A stretch of 64,000 bases of DNA from Pteria penguin (Eukaryota > Mollusca > Bivalvia > Pterioida > Pteriidae): positions 31,299,005 to 31,363,004 of the forward strand of contig CM068583.1 of the NCBI GenBank assembly GCA_035048485.1, given 5' to 3'. This document shows positions 1 through 12,900 of this stretch, piece after piece; position 1 is the first letter of the stretch; the number at the start of each line of letters is the position of its first letter. The notes under the pieces were generated by a model. It did no database searches and was not told the DNA's origin. It saw nothing but the letters and a program-made list of their open reading frames with translations. The translations under genes and the position numbers were made by a program.

Positions 1-410
1 CCAATAAAAGACCTATGGCCTTTGCGATGACCAGTTGACTAATGTAGATACCATATGATGGTAGTCAAGGGACATCAACATCTAAATAAGGAAAATTTAC
101 AATAGAAAATCGTAATCGTAATTCGTAATGTTTTTCATATATGTTTGTATCGAAAGTGTTCTTAATACTTTTAGTATTTAAGTGCAAAATAGGTGTTTCC
201 TTATCAGAAGTATTGGCTTTGTTTAATTAAAGTTCAGGTGGATAAATGTCAGTAATATATTTTACAAACTATGGGTTATCAATTACTATAATATTTTATC
301 AATAAGATCGAAAAGTTTCGATGTTTGAACAGAATAAATGCAGTCCTTCTCATAGCAATATAAAGTAAATCTGCTATAAGGGAGCGCCGTTAGTGACTTT
401 GAAATGCAAA
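1..410 (-). mobile_element. Decayed Penelope-like element RT fragment
   Basis: This stretch matches, with many changes, the region 4000-4400 that encodes the reverse transcriptase of the element at 2908-4945. Shared blocks include the one around the sequence ATACCATATGATGG (position 50 here, 4028 there) and the block reading CTCATAGCAATA against CTCATAACAATA. The order of blocks is the same, so this is an older copy in the same orientation, entering from outside the window. Stops and indels break every frame, so it is not coding. Identity is clear by eye but the end near 410 is approximate. Confidence 0.6.
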
Positions 411-2907
411 AACAAAGTTTCCATTATGATCAAATGCAAGAGATATCCAAGACGAAAGAGTGATGTTATGCTCTTAATCTAGTAATGTGTAGATTGTACT
501 GCTTTTGTGGTCAGTGGGAAGGTGAACCTGTAAACTCCCAAATCACATCAAATGAGTGACAATTGTCATTTCGATTGCCCGTCGTAAGTCGGTAGTACAT
601 CTGAATTACAATCGAACATTTTAGTTTTTTATGTGATTATTTGTGTATACACTGAATGTCCGTTGAGATTTTGTTGTTTTTCCCTTTCCCTGGTTTTTCC
701 ATCAAAAGTTACTCAACTGCTCTTTTTTATTGTTGACTTTTGTTTGATTATTTGTTTCTTTAATGTTAGTGTAACATTGCTTTTCGCTTATTTGCTGCGG
801 TTAAAATCTGGTCAATCGACCGTACTTCACCTGACAAAATACGTACCTATTTTCCTAATTATGAGATACCATACACTTTACCGTCTGAAATAGTCTTGCC
901 TTGTATAACTTTCTTTCTGATAAGAGAACAGAGGCGTCAATGTCAATGTCATGTCATCAATTTCTTTCGCACAGTTTTATGGCTTTTTTTCTATGTAACT
1001 TTTTCCAGTTTCTGAATTCCGTATAAGTTTGCATTTTAAAATGTGTGTGCTGTCGTGGTTATGACACTGTTCAACATCCATAAATTTTCGTCATTTCTCA
1101 ATAAATGACATTTTCATTCAAAAATTCAAAGCCGTATTGTTCTTAATTTTGCTGAAAAAAAAGATCTAAGATATAATTCGATTAGACAACGAAGTTTCTG
1201 TTTGTGTATGCAATAGAAACATGTGGATGAATTAAATTTCTTTAATTCATTCCTATAGTGTAAAACCTTAAGATATTAAACTTCTAGCAATTCTGAAAAG
1301 TTTATTAAGCCTCTCTCTTACCCATTTATTTTTCAGTAATGTAGTGTATTTTATACTAATAAGATTTTGCATTTTGCTCTTGAAATTCTTAATCTTGATT
1401 TGGATAACAACACACAGTGTTTTAGTTCTTGTAACTATTGATTAAATGTTAACACAGAACCTATGTAATAATATTACCGGTATAAGGCTTCACGTGATGA
1501 GTGTATGAAGGCCTTGTTTAGCTAAACACATTGCGTGATTATCCAGTATCTGTTCAATACTGCTTTTGTGTTTGCAGAAAATTCACTTGCACACAAAATA
1601 GGGTATTAAAATTCTTCTGTTAACCTGCGCTTTGCTGTTTTGCAAAGCCATCCCATTTCTTATACCTGTATTATTCTTTTTATTATCATTGCAATTACTT
1701 TACTGCTGTGAAACTGAATTTTGTCCATGATCAAACTGATACATGTAGCAACATCAGTTTCCTCAAAATGTGATGAAATGACATTTCCTGCTATTAAATT
1801 TCTTGATGAAAGGATTTGCAATAAGTCATTATCTTAGATTCTAGCTTTTATGATATCACTGCTTTATTTAATAGAAACAATTTCCTAATTTTCCCTGCTT
1901 GTCCAATAGATAAAACTGTTTACTGAAAAGTATGCATATATGAAATTTATAAAATCTTGTTTAAATTTAGTAGGAAAGGCCGACAAGGTATTGGTAACAT
2001 GTACTCTTGTATTCTCCACAACGCTATTACTGTCTACCACAAAATAGATGAAATAATCCGAATTACAGATGCATTGATTTATTTTAAGTAAATGACAGTA
2101 AATTTTAAGCTCAAAGAAATATCTTAGATACAATGACTTTTAGTGTGTTTGCATAGTGCACACTAATTGGAATTCTGTATCTTTTTAACAACTTTCTTTT
2201 ACATAGTACAACATATATATATATATGTACAAGAAAGCATTGATGTTTCCAGCAACGTATGCCCGAAGAATATAAAGTGTACAGAGAGCTATGTCATTCT
2301 ACGTTAATTCGGTTTTACCAACGATTTGAAATTTAAATAATTATATAATTTTGCGAAATGACATTATGTTAAGATAAAAATCATAATTACAAAACAGAAA
2401 CAAATTATAGTAGTGTTATCATTTATCACTTTATTCGTCTCCATTGCAAATTTGCTTCTAATAATTTTAAATAATCACGCATTCTAATCATGATCATATT
2501 TCGTAGCAGGATTTGACACATCAATTGTTTCGAAACACGGACTTTTCATTTTATCGAAAATTAACTAACGTAACTGCAAGAAAAAAAAAATCAGTTCACA
2601 ACACTTATCGAATTAAACATAAATGCATTCGAAATTTTATCAAATGATAAGAAACCTTTAACTTTGTCTAAATACTAAATATTTCCCAGATCCCCACTTC
2701 AATGCGCCTCGGCCAGTTCTATTATGATCTCCAATATCACACTAGAAACGTTTATGCATAAAGCCGATCGGTCTTCCGGGCTGCAATAATTATACATTTA
2801 TGCAATTTTTTTTCACTTATAATTTTACATTCAGTATTCCATAGAGTCGAACTTAATTTTTACATAGTGATATAGATGCACCGGTCTTTAATAGTGAAAG
2901 AAAGAAT
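411..2907. other. Intergenic, no gene seen
   Basis: AT-rich sequence with scattered short open frames on both strands. None has a recognisable domain, a consistent splice pattern or composition that stands out. A short AT run lies near 2214-2225. I see no RNA gene or repeat array here. Confidence 0.5.
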
Positions 2908-4945
2908 AGGAGTTACTGGCTCAGTTATGTGGCAGAAGGCACCATGGAGCTATACAATACATGAATATAAATAATATACTAGAACATATAAAACATTACA
3001 AAAATATTGATTGTAGTGCAATTACGATACCGACTTAGGACGGTCATTTAATTTGACAAAAGCCAAATAAATGGTGTGGTTAACCGGTTTACGGGCTAAC
3101 CTTCCCACTCACCGTAACAGCAGAACAATCAAAGGACATACATTTAAAAATTTATAAATAATCCTCCATGTAAAGAACAAGGGTCAACAGGTATCGCATA
3201 TTGAGAGGTCATAAAAATATAAACACGTAAGGTATTGTAAAACACATAATGGTATAAAAATATCTGCGACATGAACATGATAAACCGTGCTCTGCCAGTC
3301 TGAAAGCGAGCTAAGACCCTAGATCTGTAGGAGTCCCGACTAACAGTTAGAGGAGACGAGGTTCAGGACCATGTCTCCTCTGAAAGAGGTTTGGACAAGG
3401 CTCGTCATATAGTCCCCACCGCCCTGTTAGTCAGCGTGCAACGTTCAAGCAAAAGTCTGCATAAGGCTGTAGAGGGGCCGAATACAAGACCTATAGTCTT
3501 TCTGATGATCTCAATATCATATTGTCTATTTAGAAGACGTTTGACTATTTTATTACATGATAAAATAACGTTATTTTGGTTGGTTGATTGGTGTTTTACG
3601 TCGCTTTCAACAATATTTCAGTTATATCGCGACATGGAAGCAGGAGGTTACCAACCTCTTAAACATAGTGGCGCAACCCGGGAATCGAACCCGGGTTGTC
3701 GGCGCCGCAAGCCAAGTGCTTAAACACTACACCACGCCTGCCCCTAAATAACGTTATCGGAGCCTTTTACTTTCCTTAGTTTATATACGAGATCACCGTA
3801 AAAATTAGGATGGGAAATTCCATTGGATACATACTGTTGAAAAGAAATATTTCCAAATTTAGATAGAAGTTCTGAATAAAATCTGAAGAATATGCCGAAT
3901 GTTTTCTTAGCTTGTGATATCTGTAACCCTGAGTTAAAAGTTTAGTAGTAATTTGTAAATTTCGTTTATGAAAGTCCAAAACATCGGTGCAGCCTTTGAC
4001 AAATCGAACTAATTGAGATATATAGATACCATATGATGGAAGCCGAGGGACATCGCCATCCAAGTAAGGGAAATTTACAATAGGAAATCCAAAATCCTCA
4101 CGTTTATCATAAATATTAGTATATATTAGGTGGTTGATAATTTTGATGTTTAAATCTAAGAAAGGTGTAGATTTATCTCAAGTATTAGCTTTATTCAATG
4201 TGAGCTCTGGTGGATATATTTCTGATATAAATTGTTCGAATTCAGGGTTGTCGATAACCAAAATGTCATCCAGATAACTGCAAGTATTATTAAATTTGTG
4301 AATGATGTCAAAACGTTTTGATTTTTGAATAGAAACCATAAAATCCCTCTCATAACAATAAAGAAATAAATCTGCTATCAGAGGAGCACAGTTAGTACCC
4401 ATAGGAATCCCAACTATTTGTTGATATATCTTGCCATCAAATTGCACAAAAATATTATTCATGAGAAAATCTAGTGCTTTACATAATTCCTTGCAAGTCC
4501 AGCATTTATATGAAGTATATTGTTTGTTGGAAAAGAATCCGGAGTTATTGGAAGTACATATGTACGTTTTAGATTCTCTGTGAAAACACCATTGTATAAG
4601 AGACAGCAACTTGCTTTTAATCAAATCATGAGGCAGAGATGTATAAAGTGTAGAAAAATCAAATGTAGAAATTTGAGTCGCTTTGAAATTTAGCGAAAGA
4701 AGTTTGTCTATAACTTCATGAGAATTTTTAATCGACCAAAAGTAATTGATGTTACTATTATAAAATGCGACATCACAATATTTGATAATATGATCTTTTA
4801 TAGCAGTTAGAGCAGACGTAATATGCTTCGATAGTACCGTAGTAGAGCAGTGGCTAGAATTAAATATGAAACGTGATTTATATGGACTTTTATGTAGTTT
4901 TGGGAGCCAATATATGGTTTGTAGATCGATTTATCAGTTTTAATT
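2908..4945 (-). mobile_element. Penelope-like retroelement, degenerate RT copy
   Basis: On the minus strand this encodes pieces of a reverse transcriptase. In order, a fragment near 4930-4860 reads like YWLPKLHKSPYKSRF. A motif-A-like FDFSTLYTSLPH lies near 4660. The best open piece (4624-4178, 148 residues) carries the motif-B block GIPMGTNCAPLIADLF and the catalytic YLDD in TCSYLDDILVIDN. A thumb-like piece (about 4063-3776) reads SYGIYISQLVRF and LLTQGYRYHKLRK. Such blocks are typical of Penelope-like RTs as I remember them. The pieces lie in different frames, so the copy is dead. The noncoding 3' part (2908-3575) recurs at 12327-12990 with few differences. No GIY-YIG endonuclease was recognised. 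A SINE has inserted at 3575-3745. Confidence 0.7.
3575..3745 (-). mobile_element. tRNA-derived SINE, family A (full length)
   Basis: Read on the minus strand, it starts with a tRNA-like head: GGTGTAGTGTTTAAGCACTT as box A and GGTTCGATTCC as box B. A body follows (AGAGGTTGGTAACCTCCTGC, then CGACGTAAAACACC), with a short CAACCAACCAAA tail. It is flanked by a perfect 12-bp target duplication, AAATAACGTTAT, at 3563-3574 and 3746-3757. The uninterrupted target is present in the related element at about 12981-12992, which fixes the insertion boundaries. Other family A copies are at 27888, 40239 and 53121. Confidence 0.88.
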
Positions 4946-5367
4946 TTGAAGTCGGACATGGTCATTAATATTTATGTTTATGCAATATACATGTATGCTA
5001 GTGATTTCGAATATACATATGCATCATATTCTAGTACTTGAACTTTGCTCTTCTACTGAATATTGACACAGACGGTATTAACCTTAAAACATCATTATAT
5101 TACAAACGTGACAATTTTACTTTCCCTATTGTTAACATTTCGTATACTTGTACTACATTACTTTATGAGGTGTACATGTGTTAGAAGTAATCGAATGGGC
5201 TCGAGGGTTTTGTTTTGTTTTGTTTTGTTATGTATTTTGGAAAGGGGGTAGTCTTTCATTAACTGAAGCAAGCTTATAAAAGACAATAAGTATCACGAGG
5301 ATATTAATCACCATGTCCGTGTCACCAATCGACACTCCGTAAATTTAACGGTCGATAGAAAGACGTT

Positions 5368-5693
<326 letters not shown>

Positions 5694-7769
5694 GTTCTTG
5701 TGAGGTTTCTCTTGTAGTAGTACAATATCATAGCATTCAAGATAATAACGGCTTTGTGCCAGTTGTCGTTAACACTTTACTTGGCTAGGTCTCGCATTCT
5801 CTTATGCTATCATACTGGGTGATTGATCGGGAGGAGTTACATATTCATCCATAGCACCTGATCCCACAAAAAGGATCTGTGAATATCTATGTTTCTTCTG
5901 TTTCGTCCATGACAATATTTCAGAAAACTTACTTTTCAGTAGTATATGTCTAGCCCATTCTCTCAAATATATCTAAAATACAAATTCAGAAGGGTTAAAG
6001 ATTAACATTAGTTCATCTTATCGGGCTTAAAATTGTTTAAGAGCTTCGACATTAAGAGTAGACCCAAAGATCATTGCGAGGACAATAAATCTGGTATTGG
6101 ATACCTCTACAGCTTTAAGCAGACTTTTCCTGTCAAATGTTGAACATGTTTTACAGTGAAGAAAAGGTCCTCAGCCTCGTCCACTCTGATTATTAGCCGA
6201 AACTTCTACAGCTTAGTTCGCTCTCAGTCGGAAGGAACACGACTGACCCCTGTTGATAATACATGTACTTTATTTATCATATTAAAACTTTATTCCATAA
6301 TACTATATTGTTTTATATCTTAGAACCTTTCAATTTGATGAAAAATACGAAAGTGACTGGTGAGTAACCTGTTGATACTTGTTTTCTTTACTGAGGATTA
6401 TTTAAAAGCATAATTAATGTGTGCTTTTTGATTATGATAGGTGGTAATTTGGGTCCGTAAACTGGTTAACTACATCGATTTAGTGAAGACTGTTCTTTCA
6501 ATTAACCTTCCGAAGTCAGTACCACAACTACAATACCATCGTGTATTTTATGATGTCTTTTCTGTGCCTATTTTCCCTTGCTCTGCCTGTCTGTGGCGAC
6601 TTTTGTCACACAACTTAGTCAGATGTCCCCGTCTTTATAATAACTACTGCCTAGCATCTTAGAAACTTATGTCTTATTTTCGGCAGTTGCATTCACCAAC
6701 TATTGATTTCTACAAGATCATACGTTTCGAGTCGCCAAATCGCTGTATTGTTGGCCATGGATTTTTCTGAAGGAACTTTTTTGAAGGAAAATTGTCCAAG
6801 TGGTTCTAAAACGATTAACGTATAGACTGTATTACTCAAGGTATAAAACATTAAGTAACGTTAAAAAATAAAGTATTTTTATGACATTTATTTATGATAT
6901 TTCTGGCGTTGACTTCATGTCATCTTTGTAAATAAAATGCGATTCATGCATAATCACCTCTTGTAAATAATGGTTTTATTATTCTCAGTGTTCGTGATAT
7001 ATTTAATCTCTGTAGATTAACTTCTTCGTCTCAGATAACTATGCCATTTTGAAATGTGATTCAGCGATCGATTTTACAATTATTCAACATACCAGATTTC
7101 AGAGATAACTCCTGATAATGCACAAAAGACCAAAATTCCAATAAAGACAAATGTTCATCAAAGGAGCTCATTAGTTCTTTCTGTATTTGTATCATGTTCA
7201 AAAATATGTTGATGGATCATGTAACGTCTAGTGTGAAATGCACTTTGATATTTCTTGAGTGCACTTTAATCTTGTCACGAGATGTGCAAATTAATTTCAC
7301 AAATGAGTTTTTTCAACTCCAATGGACACCATTCTTATTGTTAACTTTCACCACGCTACTTTGTACCATCATTATTCTCAAAATGATATGTTATTAATGT
7401 AGATAAGTAACATTATTATGTCGCACTATATTCATACATCCACACGAAATGTGAAGACTATTGTGTGATAACGTTGCTGATCCTCCTGTATTTGCCCTAA
7501 TTTCCTCTGCGCTTCCAATAATAAAGGCCCTCATTGAAAGCAATGACGGAAGCAGAATAACACTTATACTAAAATAAGGAAACCATTTAAAATCATACTG
7601 TACAGACGCAATCTTTTCCTTTAATTACGCAATGATCCTTTCAGGAAGTTTTATTCATTAACAGTCATTAATGGTGAACCTTGACACAATTAAATGCAAT
7701 TCAATTACGAATAAAAGTACACAAATTTAACGTGATATTTCATGTTATTTTACGTACTCTTTACAAACC
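5694..7769. other. Intergenic, no gene seen
   Basis: Single-copy-looking AT-rich DNA. The few open frames (for example 6441-6662) show no domain, and no set of splice sites links them. Nothing recognisable was found. Confidence 0.45.
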
Positions 7770-8077
7770 CATACATACATACATACATACATACATACAT
7801 ACATACATACATTCATACATACATACATACATACGTACATACGTACACACACGTACGTACGTTCGTACGTACAAACATACATACATACAAACAAACATAC
7901 ATACATACATACATACATACATACATACATACATACATACATACATACATACATACATACATACATACATACATACATACATACATACATACATACATAC
8001 ATACATACATACATACATACATACATACATACATACATACATACACATACACACATACATACAGACATACATACATA
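7770..8077. repeat. (ATAC)n tetranucleotide microsatellite
   Basis: About 300 bp of ATAC/CATA repeat. It is interrupted near 7835-7885 by variant units with CGTAC and CAAACA, and its last 50 bp are variant too. All six frames stay open across it only because the period is four and the unit lacks stops. Confidence 0.97.
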
Positions 8078-8809
8078 TGCTATTTATGTGCCTCTTAGTA
8101 GAAACTGTACAATAAACTTATATACAATAAGACTTATTTTACACAGATAAATTATATTACTTTAAAGAATTTATTATTAGTCTGTATTTTATCGATGTAT
8201 TAATCATGTCGTGTCCTAAACGAATATAATGCTGCAGACTTTTTTCTACATCAAAAGGTAAGAGATCATTTTAACACTGAGTGACATATTAAATACACCA
8301 GTTTCAAGCATGGATGCCTGTATGAACACTAAAACCAATCTATTCACCTTTGATTGACAAAACAATGTGTATGAAATTTCAATTGTCAAGGAAAAGGTTT
8401 CCTACGGTTTTCATGATCAGTGGTATATTGTTATATCATACAACACCTTTCAGTAATTTATTTCAAGTTAGAACAACCATAGAATATTATTAAAATGTAA
8501 AAGTATATCATTTAGTGCACCATATGCGCAATGTCTCTTCAGTGGCACTCACGGTCAAAACTGTGTACATCCAAACTGTATCTTTTTGAAGAGTAAACTT
8601 ATTAAACAATCGACATATAAGTAAGAAAAAAAAACTCCTCCAAAAGCAGAGGTACGCTTGAAGGAGATATTTGTTAGTTTAAAAAATTACAAAATTTTAT
8701 CACGGTAAATATGAATTATATATTATGGGTCAGTACAGGAGCATTGAAAGATGTGTTTTTGATATAGTTAAAAATGTTATATTCACCATGTGTCTTCTCA
8801 AAACGTATT

Positions 8810-9590
8810 CCCGTAGTATCTTCTGAAAGTGTATACATGTATCGTAGTGTGTTCTGAAAGTGTATGTCATGTAGTGTTTTAAAATCGTACATATCCCGTA
8901 GTGTGTTCTGAAAGCATATATCTCGTTATGTGTTCCGAAAGTGTATATCATCTATTGTATTCTGAAATTGTATAGCCTGTTGTCTTCACGAAGGGTAAAT
9001 TTTGTAGTGCATTCTGAAAACGTGCATCTTGTAGTGTTCTCTGAAAGCGTGTATACCATGTAAGGTTCTGAAAGTGTATATCGTGTAGTGTGTTCAGAAA
9101 GTGTATATCGTGTAGTGTGTTCTGAAAGTGTATATCGTGTAGTGTGTTCAGAAAGTGTATATCGTGTAGTGTGTTCAGAAAGTGTATATCGTGTAGTATG
9201 TTCTGAAAGTGTATATCGTGTAGTGTGTTCAGAAAGTGTATATCGTGTAGTGTGTTCAGAAAGTGTATATCGTGTAGTGTGTTCAGAAAGTGTATATCGT
9301 GTAGTATGTTCAGAAAGTGTATATCGTGTAGTGTGTCCAGAAAGTGTATATCATGTAGTGTGTTCAGAAAATGTATATCGTGTAGTATGTTCTGAAAGTG
9401 TATATCGTGTAGTGTGTTCAGAAAGTGTATATCGTGTAGTGTGTCCAGAAAGTGTATATCGTGTAGTGTGTTCAGAAAGTGTACATCGTGTACTGTGTTC
9501 AGAATGTGTATATCGTGTAGTGTGTCCAGAAAGTGTATATCGTGTAGTGTGTTCAGAAAGTGTATATCGTGTAGGCTTCTGAAGGTGTAT
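8810..9590. repeat. 27-bp minisatellite
   Basis: The unit is about GTGTTCAGAAAGTGTATATC plus GTGTAGT, 27 bp. Degenerate copies with variable spacing run from about 8810. A regular core of roughly 18 units spans 9070-9580. Because 27 is nine codons and the unit lacks a stop in some frames, a 164-codon frame stays open with the period Cys-Ser-Glu-Ser-Val-Tyr-Arg-Val-Val. There is no sign that it is translated. It ends about 400 bp before the calexcitin start exon. Confidence 0.93.
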
Positions 9591-9986
9591 ATCCTGGAAC
9601 AGATGAGCTATAATAATGTTATACATGTAATCTATATAAGTTTAATTGTTCGCTTGAAATAAAGACAATGATTACATTATAAATGTAAAAATATAAATGT
9701 GTAAATGTTTAACATCATAAATGCACGTTACACGTCTTACGAGTATTAAATTCTTATCAGCAATACTGACTTTTGGATTGTAAAATACGTCTAATTGTTC
9801 ATGAATTCGTTTAAACCTCTAACGAATCGTAAGATTCTACGTTTATAAGATAGCGGTATTCTGGGGTTTTGTTTTAGTTTATTGGGTTCTTTACAGGTAA
9901 GATATACTTATTCATTTCTCAATTCTCTTTAATTTAATCAATTCTTTTCATTTTTTTTTCTTTTTGGGGATTTAGATCAAATTACC

Positions 9987-12900
9987 ATGGCTGAAGGGAA
10001 GCTTTCAGAATTTCAGAAGAATAAAATATTACGAGTGTTCCGAATTCTCTACGGTGAGTAAGATTTTATCCAATACATTTTATTTTGCATTCTTTGTCTA
10101 TGACACAACGATAATGAGCTTGATAAAAATATATATTGTCACGCACTTGGTAAATCTATATATGATCAAAACGAATTAAAGCCATTCAAAAATAATGACA
10201 AATTTTTCAGATTCAAAGTTTTAAATATATGAATGTTAACTGAGATACCATTAGGAAATTAGTGCAGCAGATGAACATTTTGATAATGAATGTCAAATAT
10301 CCCCCACTCACAATAAGCTTGAGGTCAAGTAAGGGATTTTATCGTTATGTTTCACCTTGTTAGGAGCAATCTTTTAAAGTGACATTTATCGCGGTCTGAT
10401 GTTAAGATCAAATGTTGTAATGTTTATCAAAGCTAATTCAGATCTGCATGTTGAAGATCTTCAATATTGTTATTATATATACAGTGGAGTGAAGCCGATC
10501 CATCAGATTAAAGTATTGTATTTGCTGAAAAATGATTGTATCACAAGACACATTGCAGTCTCGTATCGTCTGACTTCAATTAGTATCCATCATGTCTGAC
10601 GGTTTTTCATATTTTGTATTGAAATCAAAGCTAAACCTAAAGCAATGATAAAATCCCTCCATAGATATCACAATTTTGTGTTATTTCTATAAAAGAAATA
10701 TGAAAATAGATAGAATTGGAAGAAGTGTTTTATCACATTGGGAGTCAATCCTGATACTCAACACTATTTTCGCTCAAAGATCATAATTATAATGTAAAGT
10801 ATATTCTTTTATTGCTATAGCTTTAATAACAGAAACAGTATGTAACTGAGTGATATTGTAAATTTCGAACTTTGTCATTTCGTCACAAATATTAACATTA
10901 TGAGTTATTATTATGTATTAACTTCTTAAGTAGAACTTGCGGTTGTTTGAAATTAACGTCTACCTATCTAAATGTTTATGGTGTGACATTTTCTGACATT
11001 ACAGAGGGTCAAATCAAATCGGTCTGTCATTGTATAAGAAACGCAGTGTGAACGTTCATTTTGCATTTCATATTGTATTATTCAATAGTAATCTGACATA
11101 TTCTGGTTTGAAAAGCCAACACAAACTCCCAATTCACATCACGTGAGCATCCCCTCAGTACTGCCATTATCCTTTACATGAGTCAGTCTTAAATAGACGA
11201 TGATTGACAATGCCCCTTGAATGGTGCCTTACAGGAGACAAGTTAATTACAAAATCACCACAACCTTGTATTTTTGGATCTTGGCTACTGATAATTATCA
11301 GTTTATTATGGAGTTCAAAAATTACAGTTTGCAACAATCGACGACTAAAATCATGCTTTAGCTGCCGCAGACGGATGGCGCTAGTAGCATGCTGAGGTGA
11401 TTGCATCTAAGTTTTGTAGATTATTTCAGAATTAAAAATATACTTTGAAATAGAAGAGAACTTCAAAAGAAAATCAATACAGAAACGGAAAATATTCGCA
11501 CGGTAAAAAGTCCAAACTATACAGGTTTAAGATTAACAACGATTTTTCTAAATGACCATTATTCAAATTGGTATTCACTTATACTAGAACAGCAGGGCAA
11601 GATATATGATATAATTTAAAAAGAAAGATTTTGCATTGGAGACAAGATCAGATCCATTAAACTTTGGATATGAGATTGCTCCTCATGGAAAATATTGATT
11701 TTAAATTTAGATTCAGGAAAAGATGTAGGCTTCTGATGAAGATATGTGTTTGGAAAATTTTGCAATGATTGTTGAAGTTGTCCGTTGGCACTTAGAAAAG
11801 AAATCATCATGCATTAAAAGTTTAGGGATATGTCATATAAACCATCATTGTAGTATGTTATACTGAAGATGGTTGTTTGCAATCCGTCAGTTCTTTTTTT
11901 CTCCTCTAGACGAATAAAAGTAAAATAATTTTAAAGATAATTCATTCAGAACACTGATAGATGGACGGACATAATTTGCTTATGCATAATAAGGTCACTG
12001 GATTGTCGGTTCTATATTTACTAATGACATTGAGTTGCTTACTGTTAATTCGATCTTGTTTTATCCTTGTGTTCCATAGCAAGTGCGATTCATCAAAGAT
12101 AAATCATGTCTGCAGTATGACACTTACATTAGTTTATGTGTGTCACATGAATAGTGTGTGCCACTCATTGTATAGAGATTCGGCTCTTTCATGCATTTAA
12201 GCATATCATATTTTCAGAATATATGCTCTTTTTTGTAACATGTGCTCATATACTATGAATGATGTTTGCTTTATTTAGATATTTTAGGTCGAACAATCTG
12301 GTCATTTGTCTGGTAAAGAAAAAAAGAGGAGTTACTGGCTCAGTTATGTGGCAGAAGGCACCATGGAGCTATACAATACATGAATATAAATAATATACTA
12401 GCACATATAAAACATTACAAAAATATTTGATTGTAGTGCAATTACGATACCGACTTAGGACGGTCATTTAATTTGACAAAAGCCAAACAAATGGTGTGGT
12501 TAACCGGTTTACGGGCTAACCTTCCCATTCACCGTAACAGCAGGACAATCAAAGGATGTACATATAAAAATTTATAAATAATCCTCAATGTAAAGAACAA
12601 GGGTCAACAGGTATCACATATTAAGAAGTCATAAACACGTAAGGCATTGAAAAACACATAATGATATAAAAAAAATATCTGCGACGTCAACATGATAAAC
12701 CGTGCTCTGCCAGTCTAAAAGCGAACTAAAACCCTAGATCTGTAGGAGTCCCGACTAACAGTTAGAGGGGACGAGGTTCAAGGCCATGTCTCCTCTGAAA
12801 GAGGTTTGGACAAGGCTCGTCATATAGTCCCCACCGCCCTGTTAGTCAGCGTGCAACGTTCAAGTAAAAGTCTGCATAAGGCTGTAGAAGGGCCAAATAC

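Noticed and set aside
9088..9582. 164-codon frame of nine-residue repeats
   Set aside because: It is the 27-bp minisatellite, whose period is a multiple of three. There is no flanking unique coding sequence, and neighbouring degenerate units break the frame.
7770..9590. CRISPR-like array
   Set aside because: Units are contiguous without unique spacers, and the context is a eukaryotic intron-rich genome. The arrays are a microsatellite and a minisatellite.
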